Shown: positions 1 to 10,385 of the stretch, piece after piece | Position numbering within the stretch: position 1 is the stretch's first letter | How the letters are laid out: each line of letters opens with the position of its first letter | Origin: Brachypodium distachyon | Taxonomy: Eukaryota > Streptophyta > Magnoliopsida > Poales > Poaceae | Assembly (NCBI RefSeq): GCF_000005505.3 | Contig: NC_016134.3 | Span: 26,487,584 to 26,551,583 of the forward strand | Length of the DNA: 64,000 nt | Reading direction: 5' to 3' | The notes under the pieces: model-generated | What the model was told of the DNA's origin: nothing | Seen by the model: the letters and a program-made list of their open reading frames with translations, nothing else | Database searches by the model: none | Made by a program: the position numbers and the translations under genes

Positions 1-2093
1 GACCGCACCCCCATCTCCGCCGTGCTGCGCCGCGCCTCCCCGTGTCTTCCCCGAGCCGCCCGCGACGCCGGAGCACCCCGCGCCGCCTCGCCCGTGCCCA
101 CGCCGCCGTCTCCCCCGACTCCGGCCGCCCGCGCCGCCCGGTAAACCCTAGAACTCCCCTCGTCCGTCCGATCTAGATCGATGGCTAGGATTAGATCACT
201 TATAAAACGAACCGGTACGCACTGTGGAACGTCCGATCTTTATAAGTTAGATCTAACGGCTCGGATTTATTTATAAACCGAACCGGTACCGTCCAATAAT
301 AATGCGCCACGTGGCACCCGGTTTTATAAAATAAAAATGTAATTTTAATCCCCTGGAATTAATAAAAGGCACTTTTGCAGATAGGCCCCTATAACTTCAA
401 ATGATCATAACTTTAAATCTGTTTGGCCAAATTTAGTGATCCACACCTTTTTGGAATCCTTAGGAAGTGTAGAATCTTTTGGCACTGCCCAATTTCAAAT
501 TTGAATATTTGAATCACATTGAAATTACAGATTAGGGTTTTATGCCATTTAAATCATAACTAACTATTTAGAAGTCCTTTTTGAATGAAACCAGTGCCCA
601 AAATTTTGTTTTAATGTCCTCTGTCCAATGGGGCAGAGAAATAAATATTTTGAATTAAATTGTTTTGCAGATGCAAATAAAACCTCATTTTAGGATTTAA
701 ACCCTAGCTTTTGCTTTTGCTTAAAAACCCTAATTACATGTGTTTAATTCTCAAGGCATTGGATCAGCAGATCACCCAAATAAAATAAACCAAACTCATG
801 TCACATGTTTTGCGTTGCATCATGACATACATATTCTTTTGCTTGTATGGTGTGTTTATGTATGTGTATGTTTGCCTGATTGTATAGTTTTCTCGGAGAG
901 CGAACTGTGTGACTGTGAATGGTGTTTGAACTCCAACTACTATCAAGGTAAGTTCACGTTGATCATTTACCCATTATTTTATTGTGCACTAGATTTTATT
1001 AGTTGCATTGTCAGGATTATTATTGTATCTATGCTAGCTATGATCTGTCCTAGTAGTATAGGATACCTTTGCCATGACTTCACCACCAATTGGCATCGTA
1101 GTAGTAAAATGCTATGCTATGATAATATACGAGGGTGGTATTATTACAATGTGATACTATTGAATTACAAATAGAGTTTTCCTAGTGTATGGCAAAACAA
1201 GTAATTCAATGAACCGTCCTGGGTGGGCTGCTTTGAGTATTCGGATGTCGTGACGTTAGGTCCATTTCTATGGGTCCCTCTGAGTCGAGTCTTCGTGGAT
1301 TCGGAGATGGATCGTCCATGGACGTCTCTCCCATGGATTCGGGGAGCGCCTTCGTCACAATGTGGGATGCCACCCGGGATAACCAGAGACTGGATTAGTT
1401 TCCTATTTAGTAGCTTCCAGTACAACCACATGGTAATATAGGCTCTGCCTGGATGGAGTAAGAAATGTTTACCTAGATCCGAGGGATTGTACTGAGGTAG
1501 TTGTGTAGGTGGGAGCGCGGGTCCCTCAGGTGGTTTGGGTGAACATGTTCTGAAAATTGTTGAAGTCTATGCCGTTGCTACTCCACCCGGAGGACAGCAA
1601 GGGATTAACACGTCGAATTCTTGTGGGTAAAGTGTACCACCTCTCGAGAGTGTCAAACTAAGTACTTGGTAGGTCCTTTATAACTCTAGTGAGCTTGCCA
1701 ATACATTCAAATGTATTGACCACGTAGTGGCTGCAATTAACAATGCAGGTGGATCCAACGATGAGTGAGGTTCGTCGTTTTGTCATGGGTCATGTGCTTA
1801 CATTCCAACATGCTCTCTCCTCTGGGAGTAGATGAGGCCCTTTACTCTACCTTTCCGCTGCAGCTTCATGATACATTGTTGTCATGGTTTTGAACATTAT
1901 TTGTTTATGCTGGCCTAAGAGGTCATGCAAGTTTGTAAGTACAATTTAAGTTCTGGATGATACGATGTAATAAAATACTTTTGACCTTTGTATCTTGGTA
2001 TTACATCTTGAACTGTGTGTGCTAGTGAGTCGATCCAGGGACCAGCACAAGTAAGCACAGAGATCGAACCCTTGGTGAAGGGGGATCGCTTCA
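1..2093 (+). mobile_element. Long gypsy (Tekay-like) LTR, 5' part outside window
   Basis: This stretch is collinear with the solo LTR at 10386-13684 from about its position 990 onward, and with the LTR at 49704-52833. Shared landmarks are the 'ataacttcaaatgatcat' region near 390, the block around 1200-1400, and the terminal segment ending in GGGGGATCGCTTCA. The next five bases (AGGAG, 2094-2098) would be the right target duplication; the left copy lies outside the window. It interrupts the TNPA-like gene of CACTA-A. The small reading frames inside it match nothing I recognise and are probably incidental. Whether it is a solo LTR or the 3' LTR of a full element cannot be told here. Confidence 0.8.
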
Positions 2094-3458
2094 AGGAGGT
2101 TCCTCAAACTGTCCACTCCTCCCCCGAGTATGGCGTCAAGGGCGGGGTGGTCTTTGGCCAATGCTGACACCAAATGATGGACGGCTTGCACTGCATAATC
2201 TCTTGACACGTCTTGACACACCATATATGCCTGATCTCGCACCTCCGCCTTAGCTTGTTCTATTATTTCAGCAGAAGCGGGAAACTTTTTCTGGACCATG
2301 CTTCGCTTCGGAGCAGGCGGGAAATAATCTTCCTAGCAGGGCCCTTCGCCTTCCCCTAGTACACGGCCCGTGTGCTCCGCCTCTTGCAAGCCGGCGGTCA
2401 CAACCGACTCCCACCTCTTGCTCTGCACAGAGTCGGCGGATGTTTCTGACCTCTTGCTCTCCTCCTTTTTGTGGGCATTTTCTTGTTATCATATAAGACA
2501 GGACCAACGTGAGTATATATGGATCATGAGTGTCATAATTAACGCCGAAAACAAATTAATACACGTGAACCCTTACCGTAAATTTTTTAACAGGCGGCTG
2601 CATCGGCTCAATGCCCGCCCACTCCTCTGGTGTCATGTGCTGACGTGCATATTCTCTAGCATGTTTATCCTCCAGAATGTTATGCACTGGAGGCACCCTG
2701 CCTGCCACCTCAAGAATTTGGTCCTGCTTGCGCCAGACCTTTCTCTTCCCCTCTTTCCCTGCACTCCCTAGCCTGTGGTTCAACGGCTTCCTCGGGTGCA
2801 ACGCTCTCATACGTTCACTCTTCGCAATAAAGGCAGGGTCAGAGGATTCCTTCTTGAATTTTTCCCATTCGGCCTCATCAGTTATCGATGGCCATTTCTT
2901 CTTGATGATCTCATAGGGTTTGTCCATCCACTTTCTAGCGGTGGTTTTCCAAGTAGCAAGACCATTCCGCACTGCTATGTTGATGGACGCTCGGAATCGC
3001 TCGTGCCACTCGTCAGTGACTTGGAACCTCCTTTCAATGTCCGCCATGCACGTGTTTCTAACGACTTTGGAGATGTCATTCCACTCGTCGGTGATCTTGC
3101 AATATTTACGTGCAACGGCTCCACAGGTCGTTGCGAAGGCCTTATGTGCCCTCTCAAGCGACTCTGGGCGGCCTCTGTCAGAGTGTCGGGTGACCACGTA
3201 GCAAAACTCCTTCAAGTTGTCGCTCCCCCTCGGTGTCTTCTTCCTTGGCTTCTTAGCCATAGAAGCCATTGGCTGCGGGTTACTCTCTTCCACCCATCGC
3301 TTGGTGTCTTGCTCTTCTGAACGAGACCTACCTTCGCCAGAGCTAGGATCGCCGCCAGAGCTGGCAATTTGCTCTCCCGATGAAGACTCTTCATCGACAC
3401 GATACACCTCCTCAGGAGCTACGTCCTCTAGAACTGATTTCTGGCTACTCTTGCCCAT
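2094..3458 (-). pseudogene. TNPA-like CACTA protein (Ptta/En/Spm, Transposase_24 family), interrupted
   Basis: The first exon starts at ATG 3458 and encodes an acidic, Ser-rich head (about residues 1-60), a basic KKPRKK patch, then the helical region typical of the plant Ptta/En/Spm transposase family, with WKTTARKWMDKPYE and a WEKFKKESSDPAF segment. A likely intron follows, with donor GTAAGG near 2576 and acceptor AACAAG near 2475. The exact join is uncertain because the simple splice does not keep frame. The second exon continues in the family pattern (RWESVVTAGLQEAEHTGRV), has an amber stop near 2338, and then runs into the LTR at 2093, so the C-terminus is lost. Such proteins bind subterminal repeats and assist TNP2. 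An intron acceptor (GGCACAG) lies just upstream of the ATG, so a leader intron is likely. Confidence 0.75.
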
Positions 3459-3712
3459 TTTGTACCTGTGCCATCAAAACCATCAAATATATATCGGCCG
3501 AAAATTTCGGCATGACCTATGCTAAAAAACTAGCAATTTTTGTCTACTGGGAGCTCGAAACCTGCATAAAAAACCCACCTGCATATGTACCCCCTCGGCA
3601 CGATGGCCGGTCCCTTCTCCAATGAGCCGACACGATGGTCGGGTCCACAATTCACATAAATGAAGAACTTTCCAAAGCGGCAGCAGCAAAAAATCGAAAC
3701 ACCTAGCTAAAA

Positions 3713-3920
3713 TCACATATAGCATGTATATAGCATATAAACAACATTTGTATAGTATATAAAGAACATGTATATAGCATATAAACAACATGTATCTAGC
3801 ATCAAATCGATATAGTAATGTCATAAAAGAATTAATTACAATAACCCATATACATGGAATAGCTTTCAAACAAGCCATCTTTGAACAACATGTACATATA
3901 GCATATAAAACACCTAAAAT
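3713..3920. repeat. AT-rich minisatellite in CACTA-A leader intron
   Basis: Imperfect tandem copies of a unit like GCATGTATATAGCATATAAA-CAACAT, roughly 26 bp long, occur from 3713 to 3810, and looser copies follow to 3920. The unit lies upstream of the TNPA-like gene on the minus strand, inside its presumed leader intron. No coding role is visible. Confidence 0.6.
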
Positions 3921-4109
3921 CAAAACCTAATTAAATCCTAACCCCAATTAAACAAATATAACCAACATGTATATCAAATTCCAGTGCATGCATATCAAAT
4001 TACAGCATGTATATGTTTGACTAACAGTAGATAGTCTATTAGGGGATAACATGCATGACCCAAAACATACATGCATGCATACTGCATCTTCAAGAAGGTT
4101 TAACTAATG

Positions 4110-4570
4110 GAGATCATAACCCTAACCCTAACCATAAATCAGAGGAGATCAGGGAGGGAGGCAGAGGAAAGGGATGCAGAGCCGGCGCGCACCTGGGGTT
4201 GAGGAGGAGGCGTCGGGCTAGGTGAGAGGAGGCGGCGGGCTCGGCGGCCGGAGGGCTCGGGGCGGAGGCTTGGGGAGGAAGTCGGCTGGGTCGGCGGCGG
4301 CAACGGCCGGTGGGCATCGGGCTCGGGGGCGGCGGCCAGAGGGCATTGGGTCGGGGGCGTCAGACTCGGGGGCGTCGGGCGCGGGGGTGTCGTGGTCGGC
4401 GGCGTCGGGCTCGGGGCAGCGGAGGAGGTCGATGGCGCGGAGGAGAAGGATGAGGTCGACAGCGCGGAGGAGAAGGACGGCGGCGGCGGCGCGGAGATCC
4501 GGTAGGGCTTCTCCCGCGCTAGGGTTAATCGCCCACTGCTGGTCGCTCTGTGTTGAGGACGCGCGGGTGG
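4110..4570 (-). other. GC-rich 5' leader of TNPA-like gene
   Basis: On the minus strand this is a Pro/Ser/Thr-rich, C-rich stretch with many short duplications (GGCGTCGGGCTCGGGG type). It lies between the TATA box at 4600 and the coding exon at 3458. A short telomere-like run (CCCTAACCCTAACC) sits at about 4118-4131. The open frames here are low-complexity and look like leader, not protein. It resembles the leaders at 8023-8470, 15200-15700 and 18960-19380. Confidence 0.5.
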
Positions 4571-4599
4571 AATAAGCCTAAAGAGTGTTAAGTGTTCCT

Positions 4600-4607
4600 T
4601 TATATAC
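4600..4607 (-). promoter_or_regulatory. TATA box of TNPA-like gene (CACTA-A)
   Basis: On the minus strand the sequence reads GTATATAAAGG. The first subterminal-type repeat (CATCAGTAAAGGG) starts at 4616, nine bases upstream in the direction of transcription. The GC-rich leader follows downstream. Confidence 0.6.
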
Positions 4608-4615
4608 CCTAGGAT

Positions 4616-4824
4616 CATCAGTAAAGGGCGTGTAAGGGAACCGACCGTTAGTGATGTTCCTTCAATCATCAGTAACGGGCGGGATACACAGCAACCGCCA
4701 CTGATGTGCTCCTATGAGCAATGCCCAACAACTCATCAGTAACGGTCGCCTGGTTACTCGACCGTTACTGATGTGTGCCTATACTCATCAGTAACGAGCG
4801 AGTAACCAGGCGACCGTTACTGAT
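4616..4824. repeat. Internal cluster of CACTA-A subterminal repeats
   Basis: About eight copies of CATCAGTAACGG or its inverse CCGTTACTGATG in both orientations. The last two thirds form a perfect 26-bp inverted repeat, arms 4735-4760 and 4799-4824, with a 38-base loop that contains further inverted copies. The cluster sits at the promoter of the TNPA-like gene, not at the element end. Confidence 0.8.
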
Positions 4825-4830
4825 ATGTTC

Positions 4831-5167
4831 CAATACTTGTTGATTTTTGTACCAATTTAAATTACAGGAATGTTTAAAAAATTTAAAGCCTGTCCTTTTA
4901 AGTGTTTTAGGACATGTACTTGTCACATTCAATAGATGACACAAAAAAGAGAAAGTTTGATGAATAAATTCATGCATTTTGTCTAGTATTTGTGCTAAAT
5001 TCCATATAAAAAATTCATCACATATTACCTATAATTTTGGATTGAATTTTTGGGAGTGATAAAGCCATGTACTAACATGCATACACAAAAGTACATCGAT
5101 CACACATAATTTCACTTAGTACAAAGTTTGCATTCAAATTCAGTACAAGTACATTACAATGTGACTA
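4831..5167. other. AT-rich spacer, 3' side of TNP2 (CACTA-A)
   Basis: No gene or repeat is visible. By position it is the 3' untranslated region and terminator zone of the minus-strand TNP2 gene plus the boundary of the TNPA-like promoter. Confidence 0.4.
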
Positions 5168-7918
5168 CTAGGCCTTCTCCTTCCTTCGGTAAGTCATAAC
5201 TTGACTCCTCGCAGTAGTGCTTCTGAGGTAGGGTTTTTCTGGTATTTTCTCGCTCTCGCTCCCATCACTTCTTCTTTTCCCTCTCCTTTTCCTCGTTAAT
5301 ATCGTGTGTTCCGCTTCTTCGTCATCTGCGGCGGTCGTCGGATCATGGAAACCTTCGTAATCTTCTTGTGAAGTAACTCCGTCCACTCCAACAATGCTTC
5401 TTTTCCCTCTTCTTAGTACGAAGCGGCCTTTATTTGCCGGGTCATATATGTAGAATACGTGCTTGCATTGTTTAGCAAAGACCTATGGTTCCTCTTTTGC
5501 CGGGATTTTCTCACGTCAACTTGTGCACGAGGATCTCAGGAGGTAGCACCATCGTCGTGAACCTGTGACTTTCTTCTTTGTCTCCTTTGGTCCATCTTAC
5601 ACGGAACATTGGGATCTTTGTGATCGAGTACTCCAATTCCCAGATCTCCTCGATAACACCGAAGAACGCTCTGGTTTTGCTGTTGTCGTCGGTCGCAGTC
5701 TCAGAAGTCATGACTACACCACTATTTTGATACGTGCTTTTATGGTCCTGAGACGCAGTGTAGAAGTTATAACCATTGATCGCATATGATTGCCAGGTAG
5801 AGACGTGGTAAGAAGGTTCCTGTGACAAACATGCAACCGTCTCTTCAGATTCATTGGTCTACTCCTTGCCGTACCAATAATTCTTCAGGCATGTTGCGAA
5901 TGTTTTATTGTGCTCCCAGTGGATCCAAACTTCTCCTCTTTTAGGTTTTTCATTTCGCAGTTTTTCCATGTGCATTTTCTGATAAGGCCGGCAGCAATCG
6001 ATAGTTTGCAACACAACCAAATGTGCTCTTTCAAGGTCAGCTTCCCTTCCTCTTGCATAGACATTAAGGAGTGTATGTCCAAGGCCACCTTCGCCTTCGA
6101 GCTTGCCCTTGTGCGGTGATTCGGGAACACCTATTGATTTCTGATCGGCCAACCAATCCGTGCAGAACTCGATGCACTCTTTTGCGCTAAAGCCTTCCAC
6201 GATGCTACCTTCCGGACGCGATCTGTTACGAACATAGCGCTTCAGAACCCCGTTGTATCGTTCAGGGCCATATATGTTATGCAGGAAAGAGGGCCCTAGG
6301 GACAAGATCTCATCGCATATGTGGATCATTAGATGGACCATGATATCGAAGAATGATGGAGGGAAGAACATCTCGAGTTCGCACAGAATCTGTATCATAC
6401 TATCCTGCAGTATCTGGCATCGTCTAACGGTGATTGACTTCTGCGAGATGCTGTCAAGGAAATCAGAAAGCTTCATGATTGTCTCCCTTACGTGCGGCTC
6501 CATGATACCTCTGATTGCGACGGGAAGTAACTGAGTAAGTATGACATGGTTGTCGCGAGACTTCATGCCAAATAGCTTGTGACTCTTCATGTCAACTAGA
6601 TGCTTGATGCTCGACGAGTAGTTCGATGGGACTTCAATGCCCTGCAGGCACTGGCACATCCTATGCAACTCGTCTTTGTACAGGTTGTAACATGCAAGAC
6701 GACACCGCGTGGTCAACGTCACTTGATCTTTGCCCCACAACTCTTTTCTGATAGACATGATTTCCAGGTCCTTCCGTGCACTGGGTCCATCTTTCGTCTT
6801 CTCTGGAATGTTCATTAGCAACCCCAGCACGCTGTCGCATACATTTTTCTCCACGTGCATGACATCTATGCTGTGGCGGCATTCTAAATGTGCCTAGTAC
6901 TCTAGGTCCCAAAATACGGACCTCCTTTTCCACACGACGCCTTCAGGTTCCGTATATTTCTTCGTAGCAATCTTTCCGGGGACAACTTCAAGATCGTTCG
7001 CAATTTCGAGGATTTGCATACCAGACTTCTCCTTCGGCGCTATCCCGTGCTCCGTCTTCCCATCGAACCTTTCCTTGTCATCCCTCCAAGGGTCTTTAGC
7101 ATCCAAGCACTTTCGGTGGCCCATGTAAACAATTTTGGATGAAGCGGGCAACTTCTCCGATGTCGTGTTTTCCCCGCACTTTGTACAGGACTTGTAGCCA
7201 TGTGTCACCTGGCATGAAGTATTTCCATTCGCGGGGTAGTCATGCACGAAGGTCAGAAGCTCTGCCCTCATCTTGAAGTACTCCCTCATGTTTGCGTTCC
7301 AAACCACTCTGCCAGGGTTCCAAAGCTGCTTCAGCTCATCCTTCACTAGCTGCAGATACACATTTAGGTCAACTCCCGGCTGCTTTGGATCCTGTATGAG
7401 CATCCCGTCAGTGCTGAGACCGAGCCTCAGGTTTCTAGGCTCTGCCCCGAAATCTGGAAATGTCGTGTCGAAGTTCCTCCACTGAGTCCCATCGGCAGGG
7501 TGTCTTAGGACCCCAGCTTCCCCCACACGGTAGTGCCCGTCAGGATTGAATGCTGCCTGCGCCGGATCGTGATGGACGAGATACCTCACCGGATTGTTTC
7601 TTCCTCGGAATCATTTGCCAGATCATACCGCAGGACATCATCATCTTCGCTACCGCTACCGACATCAACCACATCCTCCCCGTGACAAGTCCAGCGTGAA
7701 TAACCTTCCACAAAACCCGATGCCAGCAGGTGCATCTGGACATCTTCAGGCTTCATCATGGATGTGTTTCCACATTTGCGACATGGACAACACATCATCA
7801 CAAGTCCTTTTCGTTCCATATCACCTTTCGCGACTCCAAAAAAGACCGTCCATTCGGTTATCCATCGAGCATTGATTCTTTCCGTGGCGTACATCCAAAA
7901 ACGGTCCTTTGATCTACA
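5168..7918 (-). pseudogene. TNP2-type CACTA transposase, degraded
   Basis: Domains in order on the minus strand: a transposase-associated domain (about 7918-7640; DRFWMY start, CCPCRKC, SRWTCHGE); the TNP2 core (7590-6640; STDG, HDYPANGN, SVFWDLEY, HSIDVMHVEKNVCDS); a DUF4218-like domain (6560-6120; FPPSFFDIMVHL, YGPERYNGVLKRYVRNRSRPEG); a DUF4216-like domain (5820-5540; WELEY, PMFRVRW); and a basic tail ending at 5168. TNP2 is the catalytic CACTA transposase. Breaks: two internal deletions relative to CACTA-B (at about 7590, and after STDG near 7400), amber codons where Trp is expected (near 6895 and 5490), and frame changes between exons. The 5' intron acceptor TGTGTTGTAG is at about 7919, the same as in the CACTA-B TNP2 gene. 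Confidence 0.85.
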
Positions 7919-8022
7919 ACACAATACACAAGAAAACACAAAACAAAATAGTTAGCCTAATAATTAACAAGGGGATTAAGGTGTTAATTAACCGGGGTTA
8001 AGGGGCTAACTAAAATTTGAAA

Positions 8023-8470
8023 TTAAGGACATTCGGAGAGAAATTGGAGGCCGGTGAGAAAGATCGGGAGGGAGAGAGAGAGCTCGCAAGGGTGAGGGAA
8101 ACTCCGGGTGACGACGAGGAGGCCGAATTTTGGCCGACGGCCGGAGCTCAAAAATTTTAAAATGGGGAACTTCGGAGAGAAATTGGAGGCCAGCGAGAAA
8201 GATCGGGAGGGAGAGAGAGCTCGCAAGTGAGAGGGAAGCTTCGGGCTCTAAAACTGGAGCTCGCCGGATGGGGGGCTCCGCCGGCCATGGAGATGGGCGC
8301 CGCTGGCCGAGGGAGAGAGGAGGAAGGGAGAGGGAGGAGAAGGGGCTACCTGGGCTCGCCGACAGCCATGGTGGCCGATTTGGGCAGCACTTCGCCGTCG
8401 CCGGAGAAGAAGGGGCCGCAGCTGGTCCCTTTACGACGCGCAGCGCGACCAGCTGCGGCTCTGCCCATCG
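8023..8470 (-). other. Purine/GC-rich leader of TNP2 (CACTA-A) with internal duplication
   Basis: It contains a direct duplication of about 70 bp (8035-8110 and 8165-8240; shared GAGAAAGATCGGGAGGGAGA) and lies between the TATA box at 8471 and the first coding exon. No protein is supported. Confidence 0.5.
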
Positions 8471-8478
8471 TATTTAAA
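8471..8478 (-). promoter_or_regulatory. TATA box of TNP2 (CACTA-A)
   Basis: The minus strand reads TTTAAATA. The first repeat of the terminal cluster starts at 8489, eleven bases upstream in the direction of transcription. Confidence 0.5.
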
Positions 8479-8488
8479 CCGCGACAAT

Positions 8489-8832
8489 CATCAGTGGTAG
8501 TCAGGACGTGGGCGACCGTTAGTGATAATAGGGGATACATCAGTAACGGTCGCTTTAATTCGGCCTGTTACTGATGTAACACACATCAACAACGGTCAGG
8601 CCGAGAGCGACCGTTCCTGATCTGTACCACACATCAGTGGCGGGCACGTTAGGGTGACCGTTACTGATGTATCGGTCATCTCTTAATCGACCGCCACTGA
8701 TGTCTCTCACGAGGAATGATGGTACATGAGTGGCGGTCGCCTCGCACGACCGTCACTGATGTATGGCTGGGTGGGGATGGGCAGACCCCGCTCTGTTCAT
8801 CAGTAACGGTCGCGCCGGACCCGTTACTGATG
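8489..8832. repeat. Right subterminal repeat cluster of CACTA-A
   Basis: More than ten copies of CATCAGTRRCGGTCG and its inverse in alternating orientation. Both 'AACGG' and 'GGCGG' variants occur, linking this family to the CCAGTGGCGGT word of CACTA-B. The cluster is followed by the decayed terminus near 8852-8865. Confidence 0.85.
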
Positions 8833-8866
8833 TGCCGTGAGATATAGACCGTTTTGTAGTAATTGG

Positions 8867-9649
8867 GGTCTGGGCAGCGACGGAGGATTTTGGTCCGCAT
8901 TGTCGTCGCTGAACTCCGCCGCAGGTGAGTAGTCTCGTTCTGCAGGCTTGTAGTCCACAGGACCGGGTGAGGCGCCAAGCTGCGACGGAGACGTCAGGCG
9001 CCGGGTAGGTGGAGACGGACTGAGGTGGGGCAACGGAGATGGAGATGGAGAAGGTTCCATAGCGAGAACCACCAACCTCCTAGGCCAGATGACGTAGGAG
9101 TTGATGCAATCCCTTAGGGTCGTCGCCTCTTTTTGCGGAGGATAAGGAACGGTTCGTCCTCGAAGCCCTTGAGCACAGAGTCCACCTGCACCCTGACCAT
9201 GTCATCTCTCAGGGTCACGTGGTGCACCACGGCCTGACGCGGCATCAACAAGCCACGCATGTGTATCCGGCATTTGATGCTCTTCTGTGCATGACAAACA
9301 TGGCAACATCATTAATAGATTGGAGCATGAAAGTGGGACTTCACTATTTTTCATACCCACGAAGACACTTACCGTGAGGTTCTCGTCGGGTGGCCCAATA
9401 GGGTCAAGCCGGAGCACGAGGTGCTCTTATTCACCAGCGGGGAAGGATCCAGGGTGGGTGGGGTTGGTTGGATCACGTTGCTCCCTTGCATTCCGCATGA
9501 GCTTCCTGAGCTCCTCCCTCGCCAACACCTGAATCTTCCCATCTAATTTCTCCGTGCTCTGTTCTTTGATGGCTGGCCTTTTGCGTTTTCGGGAACCTTG
9601 CTCTTTCGACAGCTTCCTGCGAAACGGCCCATCACCGACAGCTCGCATA
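8867..9649 (-). pseudogene. Fragment of another CACTA TNPA-like gene
   Basis: On the minus strand, 9648-9427 encodes a basic, charged segment (RRKLSKEQGSRKRKRP, then REELRKLMRNAREQRD). Downstream, 9240-9060 encodes TLRDCINSYVIWPRRLVV followed by a Pro/Ser-rich tail. This order resembles the C-terminal half of Ptta/En/Spm family proteins, where a similar 'GDAV-S-I-W-KR' motif occurs near the end. An in-frame stop lies at about 9426. It is bounded by the end of CACTA-A and the start of CACTA-C, so it is probably the target DNA of both. I infer family membership from motif style only. Confidence 0.5.
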
Positions 9650-10385
9650 CACTACTACAAAAATAGCTACCAGTGGCGGTCAAAAAATGGGTTCAGTGGT
9701 GGTGGTCATGCTCGCCACTAACTCTTGGCCACTGGTGCTATTGACTACCAGTGGCGGTGCTATTCACCGCCACTCGTGCTACTACCTCCACCAGTGGGCA
9801 AAAACTCCGCCACTGACAGGCCCGTGGCCTGCTTGCCGCCGATGATGTTTGAGAAAAGCGTATAAACATCTCATGTCGCTGATGATGTTGGAGAACAACA
9901 CAAGAACAATTTTACAATATAATTACAGATCGATTCATACACATCGCAATACTCAGAAAATTACAGAAAATTATCCAAAATCAAAACAATCTATTCATAC
10001 ATCAAAGCGGCCGAGAAGGAGCAAATATTACACAGAAACAAATCACGGTGCCGGCTGTGATCTGCAGCGAGAGAGAGAAGGGGTGAGAAAGAACAAAAGA
10101 GAACCGGCTTCATGGAGTTAGTTTTATTACCTTGTAGCCCAAGAAACTGAGAGTTCGTCGAAGGGGACCAGCAAAGAAGGCGCCGCTCTCCATGGCGGCG
10201 GCCGCAAGGATGTCCAGCTCCTTGGCCTCGTCCTCTGCTGGATGAGAGCAGCGGCGCATGGCAACCAGCGAGCTCGACGAAGGCCGCTAGCAGCGTCGTA
10301 GCGGTCGCCGAATCCCGCGGTGGAGGGGCCGGATCGGCAGCGGAGGGTCGCCCTCCTCGTCCTCCTTGGCGGTGGCGGGGACAAG

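Larger units (their letters stand above)
2094..8866 (-). mobile_element. CACTA-A (En/Spm) transposon, left part cut by LTR
   Basis: A degraded autonomous-type CACTA element with a TNPA-like gene (2094-3458) and a TNP2 gene (5168-7918), both on the minus strand. Two clusters of short direct and inverted repeats (CATCAGTAACGGTCG and inverse) lie at 4616-4824 and 8489-8832. The right end is a decayed terminus, TTTTGTAGTAATTG near 8852-8865, where an intact CACTA end would read TTTTGTAGTAGTG. The left terminus lies beyond the LTR that interrupts it, outside the window, so the target duplication cannot be checked. Stops and internal deletions in both genes show that it is not autonomous now. Confidence 0.75.

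Noticed and set aside
740..1174. 144-codon open frame in the first LTR
   Set aside because: Cys/Tyr/Ile-rich, no motif, not kept in the collinear solo LTR at 12060-12480.
4118..4131. CCCTAACCCTAACC as an interstitial telomere
   Set aside because: Only two units; part of a transposon leader.
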